In this document: piece after piece, positions 41,595 through 48,069 of the stretch
Layout of the letters: each line of letters opens with the position of its first letter
Position numbering within the stretch: position 1 is the first letter of the stretch
NCBI RefSeq assembly: GCF_004345855.1
Contig: NZ_SLXN01000016.1
Location: forward strand, 1 to 48,069
Direction: 5' to 3'
DNA from: Sphingomonas sp. BK235
Lineage (GTDB): Bacteria; Pseudomonadota; Alphaproteobacteria; Sphingomonadales; Sphingomonadaceae
Length of the DNA stretch: 48,069 nt
The notes under the pieces: generated by a model
Databases searched by the model: none
What the model saw: only the letters and a program-made list of their open reading frames with translations
What the model was told of the DNA's origin: nothing
Position numbers and translations under genes: made by a program

Positions 41595-41615
41595 GGGGCG
41601 GGCGCGCCCCGCCCC
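41595..41615. terminator. Possible bidirectional terminator hairpin
   Basis: GGGGCGGG and CCCCGCCCC flank a short centre between two convergent genes. The stem is very GC-rich and has no T-run, so it is a weak call. Confidence 0.3.
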
Positions 41616-41621
41616 GTCCCG

Positions 41622-41685
41622 GTCGGGCCCCTTCTCGGTCGGGCCCCGCCTCAGTCAGGCCGCATCTCAGTCGGGGAGCGTCTCC
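41622..41685. repeat. Four imperfect 16-base tandem repeats
   Basis: Units start at 41622, 41638, 41654 and 41670, each beginning GTC(G/A)GG. The last two overlap the stop codon and final codons of the saccharopine-dehydrogenase-like gene. Confidence 0.7.
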
Positions 41686-42683
41686 AGCGCGCCGCCCGCC
41701 GCGCGCAGCCGCGCCAGATAGGCGGCATGGTCGATCAGCTGATAGGGGAAATACAGCCCCGGCGCGGCGGGCGCGGCACCGTCGAGCCCGGTGAGCCGCT
41801 CGAGCAGCATCGCCACCCCCAGCGCGGTCAGCGGCGCCGCCCCGCCGGGATGGATCAGCGCGTGCCGGCTGCGCTTCGCCGCGCCGCGCGCGTCGGTGCC
41901 CGCCAGCGCGATCACGATCTCGGTCGAGAAATCGCCGCCGCGCCGCCGCGTCGAGCTCTCGCCGGTGGCGAGATCGAAGCGCACGTCGCGCGCGCCCGTC
42001 GCCGCCGCCAGCCCGGTGACGTCGATCGAGGAGAAGCCCGTGCCGGCCACCGCGCGCCCGTCCGCCGCGCGCACCGACGCGGGGGCAGGGGCGCGCGCGT
42101 CCTCGCCCTCGCGCCACGTCCAACTGCCGTCGACGCGTGTCAGCGCCGCCGGCAGCCGGTGCGACAGCCGCGCGAAATCCTCCTCCACCGCGGGGCCGCC
42201 CTGATCCTCGCTGTCGACCAGCGCGCCGATCGCGATCGTGTCGACCCGCGCATAGTCGCGCGCGGCGGTGAGCGTCGCCACCGTGGTGGCGCCGACCAGC
42301 CACTCATAGCCCAGCACCATCGCGCCCGCCGCGGGCCGCTGCATGTACACCGCCACCTCGGGCGCGATCTCGTAGATGCCCGAGGAGATGCCGAGATGCG
42401 GCAGCCCGCGCGCGCGCGCATAGCCCAGCCCGGCGAGCCGCGGGTCGGCGTAGAACACCGCCACCGCGCCGACGCGGCGATCACCCAGCCCGAGGTCGGG
42501 CGCGTCGGGGTCGATCGCCACGCCCTCCGCCTGGCCCAGCGCGCGCGCCGCCGCCTCGGCGCGATCGCGGTCGCGCCCGCCGATCAGCAGCGGCACGTCG
42601 GGATGCTGCGCGCGCAATGCCGCCGCGCTGCGCCGCCCGATCGCGCCGCTGCCGCCCAACAGCAAGATGGGATCGATCGCCAT
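41667..42683 (-). CDS. Saccharopine dehydrogenase-like NAD(P)-binding protein
   Basis: 338 residues. N-terminal Rossmann motif 'ILLLGGSGAIGRRSAAALRA' and 'LLIGGRDRDRAEAAARAL'. The rest resembles saccharopine dehydrogenase-type oxidoreductases: 'GISSGIYEIAPEVAVYMQR', 'RVDTIAIGALVDSEDQGGPA', 'GFSSIDVTGLAAATGARDV'. The reaction is unknown. It is divergent from the TetR gene, with an inverted-repeat operator just upstream of its start, so TetR probably represses it. It ends in a tandem repeat. Confidence 0.85.
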   Translation of the reverse strand: MAIDPILLLGGSGAIGRRSAAALRAQHPDVPLLIGGRDRDRAEAAARALGQAEGVAIDPDAPDLGLGDRRVGAVAVFYADPRLAGLGYARARGLPHLGISSGIYEIAPEVAVYMQRPAAGAMVLGYEWLVGATTVATLTAARDYARVDTIAIGALVDSEDQGGPAVEEDFARLSHRLPAALTRVDGSWTWREGEDARAPAPASVRAADGRAVAGTGFSSIDVTGLAAATGARDVRFDLATGESSTRRRGGDFSTEIVIALAGTDARGAAKRSRHALIHPGGAAPLTALGVAMLLERLTGLDGAAPAAPGLYFPYQLIDHAAYLARLRAAGGALETLPD

Positions 42684-42718
42684 GCGCCATTCTCCTCTCG
42701 TGCGATAACCTACCTGGA

Positions 42719-42755
42719 GTAGCTAAGGCGCTAAGCTACCCCAAGTAGCTAAGGC
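42719..42755. promoter_or_regulatory. Candidate TetR operator
   Basis: GTAGCT (42719-42724) and AGCTAC (42734-42739) form an inverted repeat; GTAGCTAAGGC recurs at 42745-42755. It lies 36 bases upstream of the saccharopine-dehydrogenase-like start and in the divergent region with tetR. The AT-richer sequence stands out locally. Confidence 0.6.
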
Positions 42756-43003
42756 AAGCGCGCGCGCGACGGGCGCACCGTAGCGCGCGATGGGCCGACG
42801 CCGCGGCCCCGCGACCGCGGCGGCGCGCGATGCTAGCCTGCGTGCCCGATCCGGCGTGGGTGCGGGCAGGGGAGAGCGAACCGGCACCCTCTGTGGCGCC
42901 GGATCCTGTGTCGCTCGCACGCGTGGTCCAATGGGTCGTGCCCGCGGCTCCGTCCTGTCGGCGGGGCCGTGCGACGGGCGATGGCCGAGCGAGGGAGAGG
43001 ACG

Positions 43004-43027
43004 ATGCGGCCGGGCCATGAGCGCTAG
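43004..43027 (+). promoter_or_regulatory. Seven-codon leader reading frame overlapping the TetR start
   Basis: GAGGGAGAGG (42991-43000) gives a strong ribosome site to ATG 43004, which opens MRPGHER and stops at 43025-43027. The TetR ATG (43017) lies inside it, one frame over. Ribosomes ending at the TAG could restart on the TetR ATG. Confidence 0.4.
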
Positions 43028-43631
43028 CGACGACATCGCCGACACGCCCGCGGCGCGCGCGCGGCTGACCAAAGCGGCGCGGCGGCGCCAGTTGCTCGAC
43101 ATCGCGCTCGCCCTGGTGCGCGCGGAGGGGGCGGAGCGGCTGACGCTGCCCGGGCTGGCACAGCGCGCGGGCATCTCCAAGCCGGTGGTGTACGATCATT
43201 TCGGCTCGCGCGACGAGCTGCTGGTCGCGGTCTATCGCGCGATCGACGCCGAGCGCGGGCGCGCCTTGCGCGACACGGTGGCACCCGACGGGCGCGACGT
43301 CGCCGCGACCGCGGCGCGGCTCGCCGCGGCCTATGTGCGCGGCGCCGCCGATCACGGCGAGGCGTGGGACTCGGTCGGCGCCGCGCTGGCGGGGAGCGAG
43401 GAGAAAGGCGCGGTCGACCAGGAGCTGCTCGACGGCGCGGTGGCGACCTTCGTCGCCGCGCTGGCGCCGCACGAGCCGCTGCCGCGCGTCGAGCTGGAGC
43501 GCCGCTGCATCGGGCTGGTGGGGGCGGGGGAGGCGCTGTCGGGGGCGATGATGCGCGGGCTGCTGACCGAGCGCGCCGCGACCGCGGGGCTGACCGCGAT
43601 CATCGCCGGCGCGCTCGCCCCGGCGGAGTGA
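43017..43631 (+). CDS. TetR-family transcriptional repressor
   Basis: 204 residues from ATG 43017; in-frame starts at 42981 (ATG) and 42969 (GTG) cannot be excluded. HTH: 'RRQLLDIALALVRAEGAERL', 'LAQRAGISKPVVYDHFGSRD', 'ELLVAVYRAIDAERG'. The C-terminal ligand domain is Ala-rich. It probably represses itself and the divergent dehydrogenase through the 42719-42755 inverted repeat. The ligand is unknown. Confidence 0.9.
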   Translation: MSASDDIADTPAARARLTKAARRRQLLDIALALVRAEGAERLTLPGLAQRAGISKPVVYDHFGSRDELLVAVYRAIDAERGRALRDTVAPDGRDVAATAARLAAAYVRGAADHGEAWDSVGAALAGSEEKGAVDQELLDGAVATFVAALAPHEPLPRVELERRCIGLVGAGEALSGAMMRGLLTERAATAGLTAIIAGALAPAE

Positions 43632-43696
43632 GGCGGGGTCGCCCGCGGCGGGCGCGGCCTGGCGCCGCCGGTTGGAAGATCGTTGCCGAACCGCTC

Positions 43697-43793
43697 CGTC
43701 ATCCCGGGCTCGCCCCGGGATCCACCGCGCCTCGATCGCCACGAGCGTTGTTCTCGCGGAAGGATGGATCCCGGCGCGAGGCCGGGATGACGG
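43697..43793. repeat. Dispersed palindromic repeat, complete copy
   Basis: CGTCATCCCGGGCTCGCCCC with GGGATCCACC on the left, and GGATGGATCCCGGC with CCGGGATGACGG on the right. The inner sequence differs from the other copies more than the arms do. It lies after tetR; 43794-43930 holds nothing recognisable. Confidence 0.75.
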
Positions 43794-43930
43794 TGCGAGA
43801 GGACGACACGCCTTCGCCGGCTTCGCTTACCCCCGCCGCGATCGGTCAGGGCGGGGTCGCGACCGCGGCGTGGGGCGGCGGCCCGCCGCGCGCGCCCGGC
43901 GGCGCGCCCGCGTCGTGCAGCGCGGGGGCG

Positions 43931-44110
43931 ATGGTGCTACACCTCGCGCTGACGGAATGGATCGAACCCTTCTACTGGGATCTCGCCCCGGTGCGGGGAC
44001 TTCATTATCGCGTGCTCCACGGCGACATGACCGACGCCGGCGTGCTCGCGCACCGCAGCGGCTTCACGATCGATCCCATCGCGGTCGAGGCGGTGCTGGC
44101 GGCGCTGTGA
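43931..44110 (+). CDS. Possible small protein, unknown
   Basis: 59 residues, ATG 43931 after GGGGGCG. The sequence has an ordinary protein look ('LTEWIEPFYWDLAPVRGLHY', 'RVLHGDMTDAGVLAHRSGF') rather than the Arg/Ala-rich character of shadow frames in this GC-rich DNA. No family is recognised and there is no membrane span. It ends 16 bases before the rfbA stop region and is convergent with it. It may be a fragment of a longer gene. Confidence 0.4.
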   Translation: MVLHLALTEWIEPFYWDLAPVRGLHYRVLHGDMTDAGVLAHRSGFTIDPIAVEAVLAAL

Positions 44111-44126
44111 GGCGGACTTCCTGTCC

Positions 44127-44999
44127 TCAGCCGTGTCCGTCGGCCGCGGCCAGGATGGCGCGACCATAAGCGGTCTTCTTCAGCGCTTCGCCCAGGACTC
44201 GCGCCTCTGCCGCGGAAATGAAGCCTTGCTCAAGCGCGATTTCCTCGAGACAAGCGATCTGTACGCCTTGCCGGTGCTGGATGGTCCGGACGAACTCGCT
44301 CGCTTCGAGCAGTGAATCGTGGGTTCCCGTATCGAGCCAGGCATAGCCGCGCCCCATCTGCTCGACGAAGAGCTCACCGGCCTCCATATACAGCCGGTTC
44401 AGGTCGGTGATCTCATATTCGCCGCGCGGTGAGGGCGCCAAGGTCCGCGCCATCTCGACCACCCGGTTGTCGTAGAAATAGAGGCCGGTGACCGCGCAAG
44501 TCGAACGCGGCTGCGCCGGCTTCTCTTCCAGACTGATTGCCTTGCCGGCGGCGTCGAGCTCGACCACGCCATAGCGCTCCGGATCCTCGACGCGATAGCT
44601 GAACACGGTTGCTCCTTCCGCGCGCGCGACGGCACTGGCGAGCAGATCGGTGAGATGCGCGCCGAAGAAGATGTTGTCACCCAGCACCAGCGCGACCCGG
44701 TCGCTGCCGATGAACTCCGCGCCGATCGTGAAAGCCTGCGCCAGCCCTTCCGGCCGCATCTGCTCGGCGTAAGAGATCGTCAAACCCCAGGTCGAGCCGT
44801 CACCGAACATGCGGCGATAATTGTCGAGGAAGTCGGGCGACGAGATGATCAGTATGTCGCGGATGCCGGCGAGCATCAGCACGCTCAGCGGATAATAGAT
44901 CATCGGCTTGTCGTAGACGGGCAGCAGCTGCTTGTTGATCGCGAGCGTCGCCGGGTGCAGCCGGGTGCCGGAACCGCCGGCCAGAATGATCCCCTTCAT
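44127..44999 (-). CDS. rfbA: Glucose-1-phosphate thymidylyltransferase RfbA (RmlA)
   Basis: 290 residues, the normal length. 'KGIILAGGSGTRLHPATLAI' with 'NKQLLPVYDKPMIYYPLSVL' is the nucleotide- and sugar-phosphate-binding start of the family; 'VALVLGDNIFFGAHL' and 'YAWLDTGTHDSLLEAS' are also diagnostic. It makes dTDP-glucose from dTTP and glucose-1-phosphate, the first step to dTDP-L-rhamnose. It is the last gene of the rfbC-B-D-A run, and its ATG overlaps the rfbD stop (ATGA). Confidence 0.97.
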   Translation of the reverse strand: MKGIILAGGSGTRLHPATLAINKQLLPVYDKPMIYYPLSVLMLAGIRDILIISSPDFLDNYRRMFGDGSTWGLTISYAEQMRPEGLAQAFTIGAEFIGSDRVALVLGDNIFFGAHLTDLLASAVARAEGATVFSYRVEDPERYGVVELDAAGKAISLEEKPAQPRSTCAVTGLYFYDNRVVEMARTLAPSPRGEYEITDLNRLYMEAGELFVEQMGRGYAWLDTGTHDSLLEASEFVRTIQHRQGVQIACLEEIALEQGFISAAEARVLGEALKKTAYGRAILAAADGHG

Positions 45000-45919
45000 G
45001 CGCGTGCTCCCATCAATTCGGCGACGATCTCATCCAACGCGATGCGCCAGTCGCGTGGTGTCAGCGCGAAGTCACGTGCGACGGCGGCATGGCTGAGCCG
45101 CGAGTGACGCGGACGTTTGGCCGGCACCGGAAAATCGATCGCGTCGATGTCGACTATCTCGGGCGCGGGGCCGCCGTGACGCTGCGCCGCGGCGAAGATC
45201 GCGCGCGCGAGGTCCGCCCAATGCGTCTCGCCCGCGTTGCTGAAATGCCACGTTCCCGCCAGGCATGGTTGCTCGACCAGGCGAATCGCGATCGTCGCGA
45301 GCGCGGCGGCGAGATCGGTCGCGCTGGTTGGGGCGCCGTGCTGGTCCGCGACGATCGACAGCCGCTCGCGCTCTGCGCCGAGGCGGAGCATCGTCTTGAC
45401 GAAATTATGTCCGTGCGCGGAGACGACCCAGCTGGTGCGCACGATCGCATGTCGCGGCGCTGCGGTTCGCACTGCCAGCTCGCCCCCCAGCTTCGACGCA
45501 CCATAGACGTTGAGCGGTGCCACGGGATCGTCGACTTCCCAGCCGTCGGGCTTGCTGCCGTCGAACACGTAATCGGTCGACACCTGGACAAGCGGGATGT
45601 CGGCCTCACGACATGCCTCGGCGAGAGCGGCGGGGGCCAGCGCGTTGATCCGCCAGGCCGCGGTCACGTCGCTCTCCGCTTTATCCACCGCGGTGTAGGC
45701 CGCGGCGTTGATAACCGCGGCCCAACCGCCCGCCGCAACGGTGGCGCGGATCGCCGCCGTATCGGCGAGGTCGAGCGCGGTCGAATCGAGCGCCTCGACC
45801 ACCCAGCCGTCGGGCCAGCGATGGCGCCGCAACGCGTCGCCCACCTGACCGCGCGCGCCGGTGACGAGGATCGTCTGCCCCGCGCGCCCGTTCGCGTCTC
45901 CCGCCGCGGCAGCGGTCAC
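44996..45919 (-). CDS. rfbD: dTDP-4-dehydrorhamnose reductase RfbD (RmlD)
   Basis: 307 residues from GTG 45919, which overlaps the rfbB stop (GTGA); the earlier in-frame start at 45970 lies inside rfbB. A short Ala/Gly-rich lead is followed by 'TILVTGARGQVGDALRRH', 'WAAVINAAAYTAVDKAESD', 'PLVQVSTDYVFDGSKPDGWE' and the catalytic 'NVYGASKLGGELAV'. It reduces dTDP-4-keto-L-rhamnose to dTDP-L-rhamnose, the last step of the pathway. Confidence 0.96.
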   Translation of the reverse strand: MTAAAAGDANGRAGQTILVTGARGQVGDALRRHRWPDGWVVEALDSTALDLADTAAIRATVAAGGWAAVINAAAYTAVDKAESDVTAAWRINALAPAALAEACREADIPLVQVSTDYVFDGSKPDGWEVDDPVAPLNVYGASKLGGELAVRTAAPRHAIVRTSWVVSAHGHNFVKTMLRLGAERERLSIVADQHGAPTSATDLAAALATIAIRLVEQPCLAGTWHFSNAGETHWADLARAIFAAAQRHGGPAPEIVDIDAIDFPVPAKRPRHSRLSHAAVARDFALTPRDWRIALDEIVAELMGARA

Positions 45920-46968
45920 GAGGCCACGCCACGGCGCTCGGCTGCCTTGGCCTCGACGAGTGGGCGCCACCAGCCCTCATTGGCCAGATACCAGGCCACC
46001 GTCTTCTCGATCCCGCTCTCGAACGTCTCCGCGGGTGTCCAGCCCAGCTCATCGCGGATCCGCGCCGCGTCGATCGCATAGCGTCGGTCATGCCCCGGGC
46101 GATCGGCCACATGCGTGATCTGAGCGGCATAGCCGATGCCATCGGCGCGTGGGCGCAGCCGGTCAAGGATCGCGCAGACGGTGCGTACCACCTCGATGTT
46201 GCGCTTCTCGTTGTTGCCGCCGACGTTATAGGTGCGCCCGACAGCGCCATGCTCAAACACGCGGCGCAGCGCGCGGACGTGATCCTCCACGTAGAGCCAG
46301 TCGCGCACCTGATCGCCCGCACCGTAGACCGGCAGCGTCTCGCCCGCGAGCGCGCGCACGATCACGAGTGGGATCAGCTTCTCCGGGAAGTGGAACGGGC
46401 CATAATTGTTCGAACAATTGGTGATGAGTACCGGCAGGCCATAGGTGTGGCCCCAGGCGCTGACGAGATGGTCGGACCCGGCCTTGCTCGCGGAATAAGG
46501 AGAGCGTGGATCATAGGGCGTGTCCTCGGTAAACAATCCCGTGTCGCCGAGCGACCCATAGACCTCGTCGGTCGAGATATGGTGGAAGCGGAAGGCCGAC
46601 TTGCCTGCTGCATCGAGCGACTGCCACCAGGCGCGTGCCGCCGACAGCATCGTGAAGGTGCCCACCAGATTGGTCTGTATGAACGCGTCCGGCCCGTCGA
46701 TCGAACGGTCCACGTGGCTCTCGGCGGCGAGATGGGTGATGACGTCTGGGCGGAACGCCCGGATCGCGGCGTCGACCGCGGCTCGATCGCAAATGTCTCC
46801 CTGGACGAACGCGTAGCGGTCCGATCGCGCCACGTCCTCGACGGTGGACAAGGTGCCGGCATAGGTCAGCTTGTCGAAGTTGAGCACGGCGTGCCCGGTG
46901 TCCGCTATCAGGTGGCGGACCAGCGCCGAGCCGATGAAGCCGGCGCCGCCGGTGACGAAGATGCGCAT
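45916..46968 (-). CDS. rfbB: dTDP-glucose 4,6-dehydratase RfbB (RmlB)
   Basis: 350 residues. NAD-binding 'MRIFVTGGAGFIGSALVRHL', 'VITHLAAESHVDRSIDGPDA', catalytic 'HHISTDEVYGSLG' (Thr-Asp-Glu) and 'SPYSASKAGSDHLV' (Tyr-xxx-Lys), then 'TNCSNNYGPFHFPEKLIPL' and 'GAGDQVRDWLYVEDHVRAL'. It converts dTDP-glucose to dTDP-4-keto-6-deoxyglucose. It lies 11 bases after rfbC on the same strand. Confidence 0.97.
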   Translation of the reverse strand: MRIFVTGGAGFIGSALVRHLIADTGHAVLNFDKLTYAGTLSTVEDVARSDRYAFVQGDICDRAAVDAAIRAFRPDVITHLAAESHVDRSIDGPDAFIQTNLVGTFTMLSAARAWWQSLDAAGKSAFRFHHISTDEVYGSLGDTGLFTEDTPYDPRSPYSASKAGSDHLVSAWGHTYGLPVLITNCSNNYGPFHFPEKLIPLVIVRALAGETLPVYGAGDQVRDWLYVEDHVRALRRVFEHGAVGRTYNVGGNNEKRNIEVVRTVCAILDRLRPRADGIGYAAQITHVADRPGHDRRYAIDAARIRDELGWTPAETFESGIEKTVAWYLANEGWWRPLVEAKAAERRGVAS

Positions 46969-46979
46969 GGCGACCTCTT

Positions 46980-47546
46980 CTAGTTGAGGGGGAGCAGAGG
47001 GCGACCGTCATAGGCAAACGGACTGTCGAAATCGGCCAAGGCCGCGAGCGCGTGGTCCTTGTCGCTCAGCTGCGGCGTCGCGCCGGCGGGCAGCGGCCAG
47101 TCGATCGCGACGCTGTCCCACCGCACGCCGCCATCATGTGCGGGTGCATAGAGCGCGGAACATTTGTAAACGACCTCGCTGTCCGGCTCGAGCGTGAGGA
47201 AACCGTGCGCGAAGCCGACCGGAACAAACAGTTGCCGCCCGTTCTCGGCCGACAGTTCGGCGCCGATCCATCGGCCGTAGCTCGGAGAGCCCGAGCGCAG
47301 GTCCACCGCAACGTCGAAGATGGACCCGCGGATGCAGCGCACCAGCTTGTCCTGCGCGTGCGGCGGCGTCTGGAAGTGGAGCCCGCGCAGCGTGAAGGCG
47401 GGCACCGAGAGCGAGTGATTGTCTTGCACGAAGCGGACATTGATGCCGCGCGCGTGGAAGGCGGCCTCATTGTAAGTCTCGGTGAACCAGCCGCGCGCGT
47501 CGCCGAAGCGGCGGGGTTCGATCAGATGGACTGGATTCTGCGACAT
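46980..47546 (-). CDS. rfbC: dTDP-4-dehydrorhamnose 3,5-epimerase RfbC (RmlC)
   Basis: 188 residues, the normal length. Cupin motifs: 'HLIEPRRFGDARGWFTETYN', 'VQDNHSLSVPAFTLRGLHFQ' with the catalytic His, 'DKLVRCIRGSIFDVAVDLR' and 'FVPVGFAHGFLTLEPDSEVV' followed by 'YKCSALYAP'. It epimerises C3 and C5 of the keto sugar. It is the first gene of the rfbC-B-D-A run. Codon use here looks somewhat less GC-extreme than in the chemosensory region. Confidence 0.96.
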   Translation of the reverse strand: MSQNPVHLIEPRRFGDARGWFTETYNEAAFHARGINVRFVQDNHSLSVPAFTLRGLHFQTPPHAQDKLVRCIRGSIFDVAVDLRSGSPSYGRWIGAELSAENGRQLFVPVGFAHGFLTLEPDSEVVYKCSALYAPAHDGGVRWDSVAIDWPLPAGATPQLSDKDHALAALADFDSPFAYDGRPLLPLN

Positions 47547-47898
47547 TTCCCGGCCCTAGGGCGAGAGCGGCCGTGAGACAATTGCCGCGTTGCCGACCTC
47601 ACTCGCGAGTAGCGAGGAGCGCCTATCGGTGGACAGACACAACGGGCGCTCGTTGCTAACACCTTCCCCAATCTTCGCACCCAAAGGCTCGCCCTCGCTG
47701 GTATGATCGTGACGGCGATGACGAGGGCTGTCCAAGCGCTGAACCTCGTGCCCAGTGCGCACGAAGCTTACCTCTCTGCCGCCTCGCAGCGATCATAAAG
47801 GGTCATTGCTGTTCTGGCAGGTGGTCGCGTTGCGCGAGACTGTCACGTTGTGAGATCAGTCTTTCGCAATGATCCGCTGAGACGATCTTGCGCGCGTA
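47547..47898. promoter_or_regulatory. Gene-free region upstream of the rfb operon
   Basis: 352 bases with lower GC than the flanks and no plausible reading frame. It must hold the promoter of rfbC on the minus strand. A CTCGCGAG palindrome is visible near 47604. No promoter boxes could be assigned with confidence. Confidence 0.4.
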
Positions 47899-48069
47899 TC
47901 AGGCCGCGAAGGCGCGGAAATAGTCGATCGTGCGCTGCAATCCCTCGCGCAGCTGGACCGTGGGCTCCCAGCCGAGCCGGCTCTGCGCCAGCGCGATGTC
48001 GGGCTTGCGCTGCATCGGATCGTCCTGCGGCAGCGGGCGGTGGTCGAGCGTCGAGGACGAGCCGGTCAG
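47899..48069 (-). CDS. UDP-glucuronate decarboxylase (C-terminal fragment, runs off window)
   Basis: 57 codons before the TGA at 47901-47899; the rest lies beyond the right edge. 'DHRPLPQDDPMQRKPDIALA', then 'QSRLGWEPTVQLREGLQRTI' and 'DYFRAF' is the conserved C-terminus of UDP-xylose synthase/UDP-glucuronate decarboxylase and close SDR sugar-nucleotide enzymes. It would make UDP-xylose from UDP-glucuronate, fitting a polysaccharide locus with the rfb genes. A related UDP-sugar epimerase is possible. Confidence 0.85.
   Translation of the reverse strand: MTGSSSTLDHRPLPQDDPMQRKPDIALAQSRLGWEPTVQLREGLQRTIDYFRAFAA

Noticed and set aside
1..48069. tRNA, rRNA or riboswitch genes
   Set aside because: No CCA-ended cloverleaf, rRNA stretch or known riboswitch core was seen by reading; covariance-model searches were not possible.

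Overview
The window is very GC-rich DNA from an alphaproteobacterium, most probably a sphingomonad (Sphingomonas or a close relative). This rests on codon composition, an RPA-type replication initiator with ParA/ParB, the gene families present, and dispersed palindromes with GTCATCCCGG arms. No rRNA, tRNA, transposase, phage gene or CRISPR array was seen. Because a complete replication/partition locus lies in the middle, the DNA is likely part of a megaplasmid or chromid, or of a chromosome that has captured one.

Layout. 1-5.9 kb: a secreted glycoside-hydrolase-like protein, then a leftward pair of hybrid histidine kinase and NagX-like membrane acyltransferase. 5.9-6.4 kb: an unusually AT-rich leader with inverted repeats. 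6.4-17.8 kb: ten co-directional genes forming a compact, non-flagellar chemosensory system: a soluble receptor with two signalling hairpins, triple-CheW, CheB, HEAT-repeat protein, CheR, CheY, CheA, an 83-aa protein, a second CheY, and a helical protein with a degenerate receptor-tip motif. 17.9-24.7 kb: M61 peptidase, LysR/aldo-keto reductase divergent pair, SDR/LysR divergent pair, and a multi-span membrane protein. 24.7-25.4 kb: noncoding, with dispersed palindromes and a decayed gene end. 25.4-31.4 kb: an overlapping operon DUF4129-DUF4350-MoxR-DUF58-SpoIIM-RDD. 31.6-32.6 kb: a DNA/RNA non-specific endonuclease.

32.6-37.6 kb: replicon core. Five direct iterons plus one inverted copy flank the 3' end of repA. 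Five 16-bp palindromes (GTTTCCCCGGGGAAAC type) lie between repA and parB and are good parS candidates. parB and parA follow on the same strand. A 336-bp element bounded by a 30-bp inverted repeat sits among the parS sites.

37.8-44.1 kb: an Old Yellow Enzyme family oxidoreductase, a small membrane peptide, a soluble PAS-containing chemoreceptor, a one-span protein, and a saccharopine-dehydrogenase-like gene divergent from a TetR regulator. 44.1-48.1 kb: leftward rfbC-B-D-A for dTDP-L-rhamnose, then the C-terminus of a UDP-glucuronate decarboxylase at the right edge, so this side enters a surface polysaccharide locus.

The best candidate for an under-described system is the chemosensory cluster. 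It has a complete phosphorelay and adaptation pair, no motility genes beside it, and several non-standard components. The orphan PAS receptor at 39.2-40.7 kb may feed the same array.
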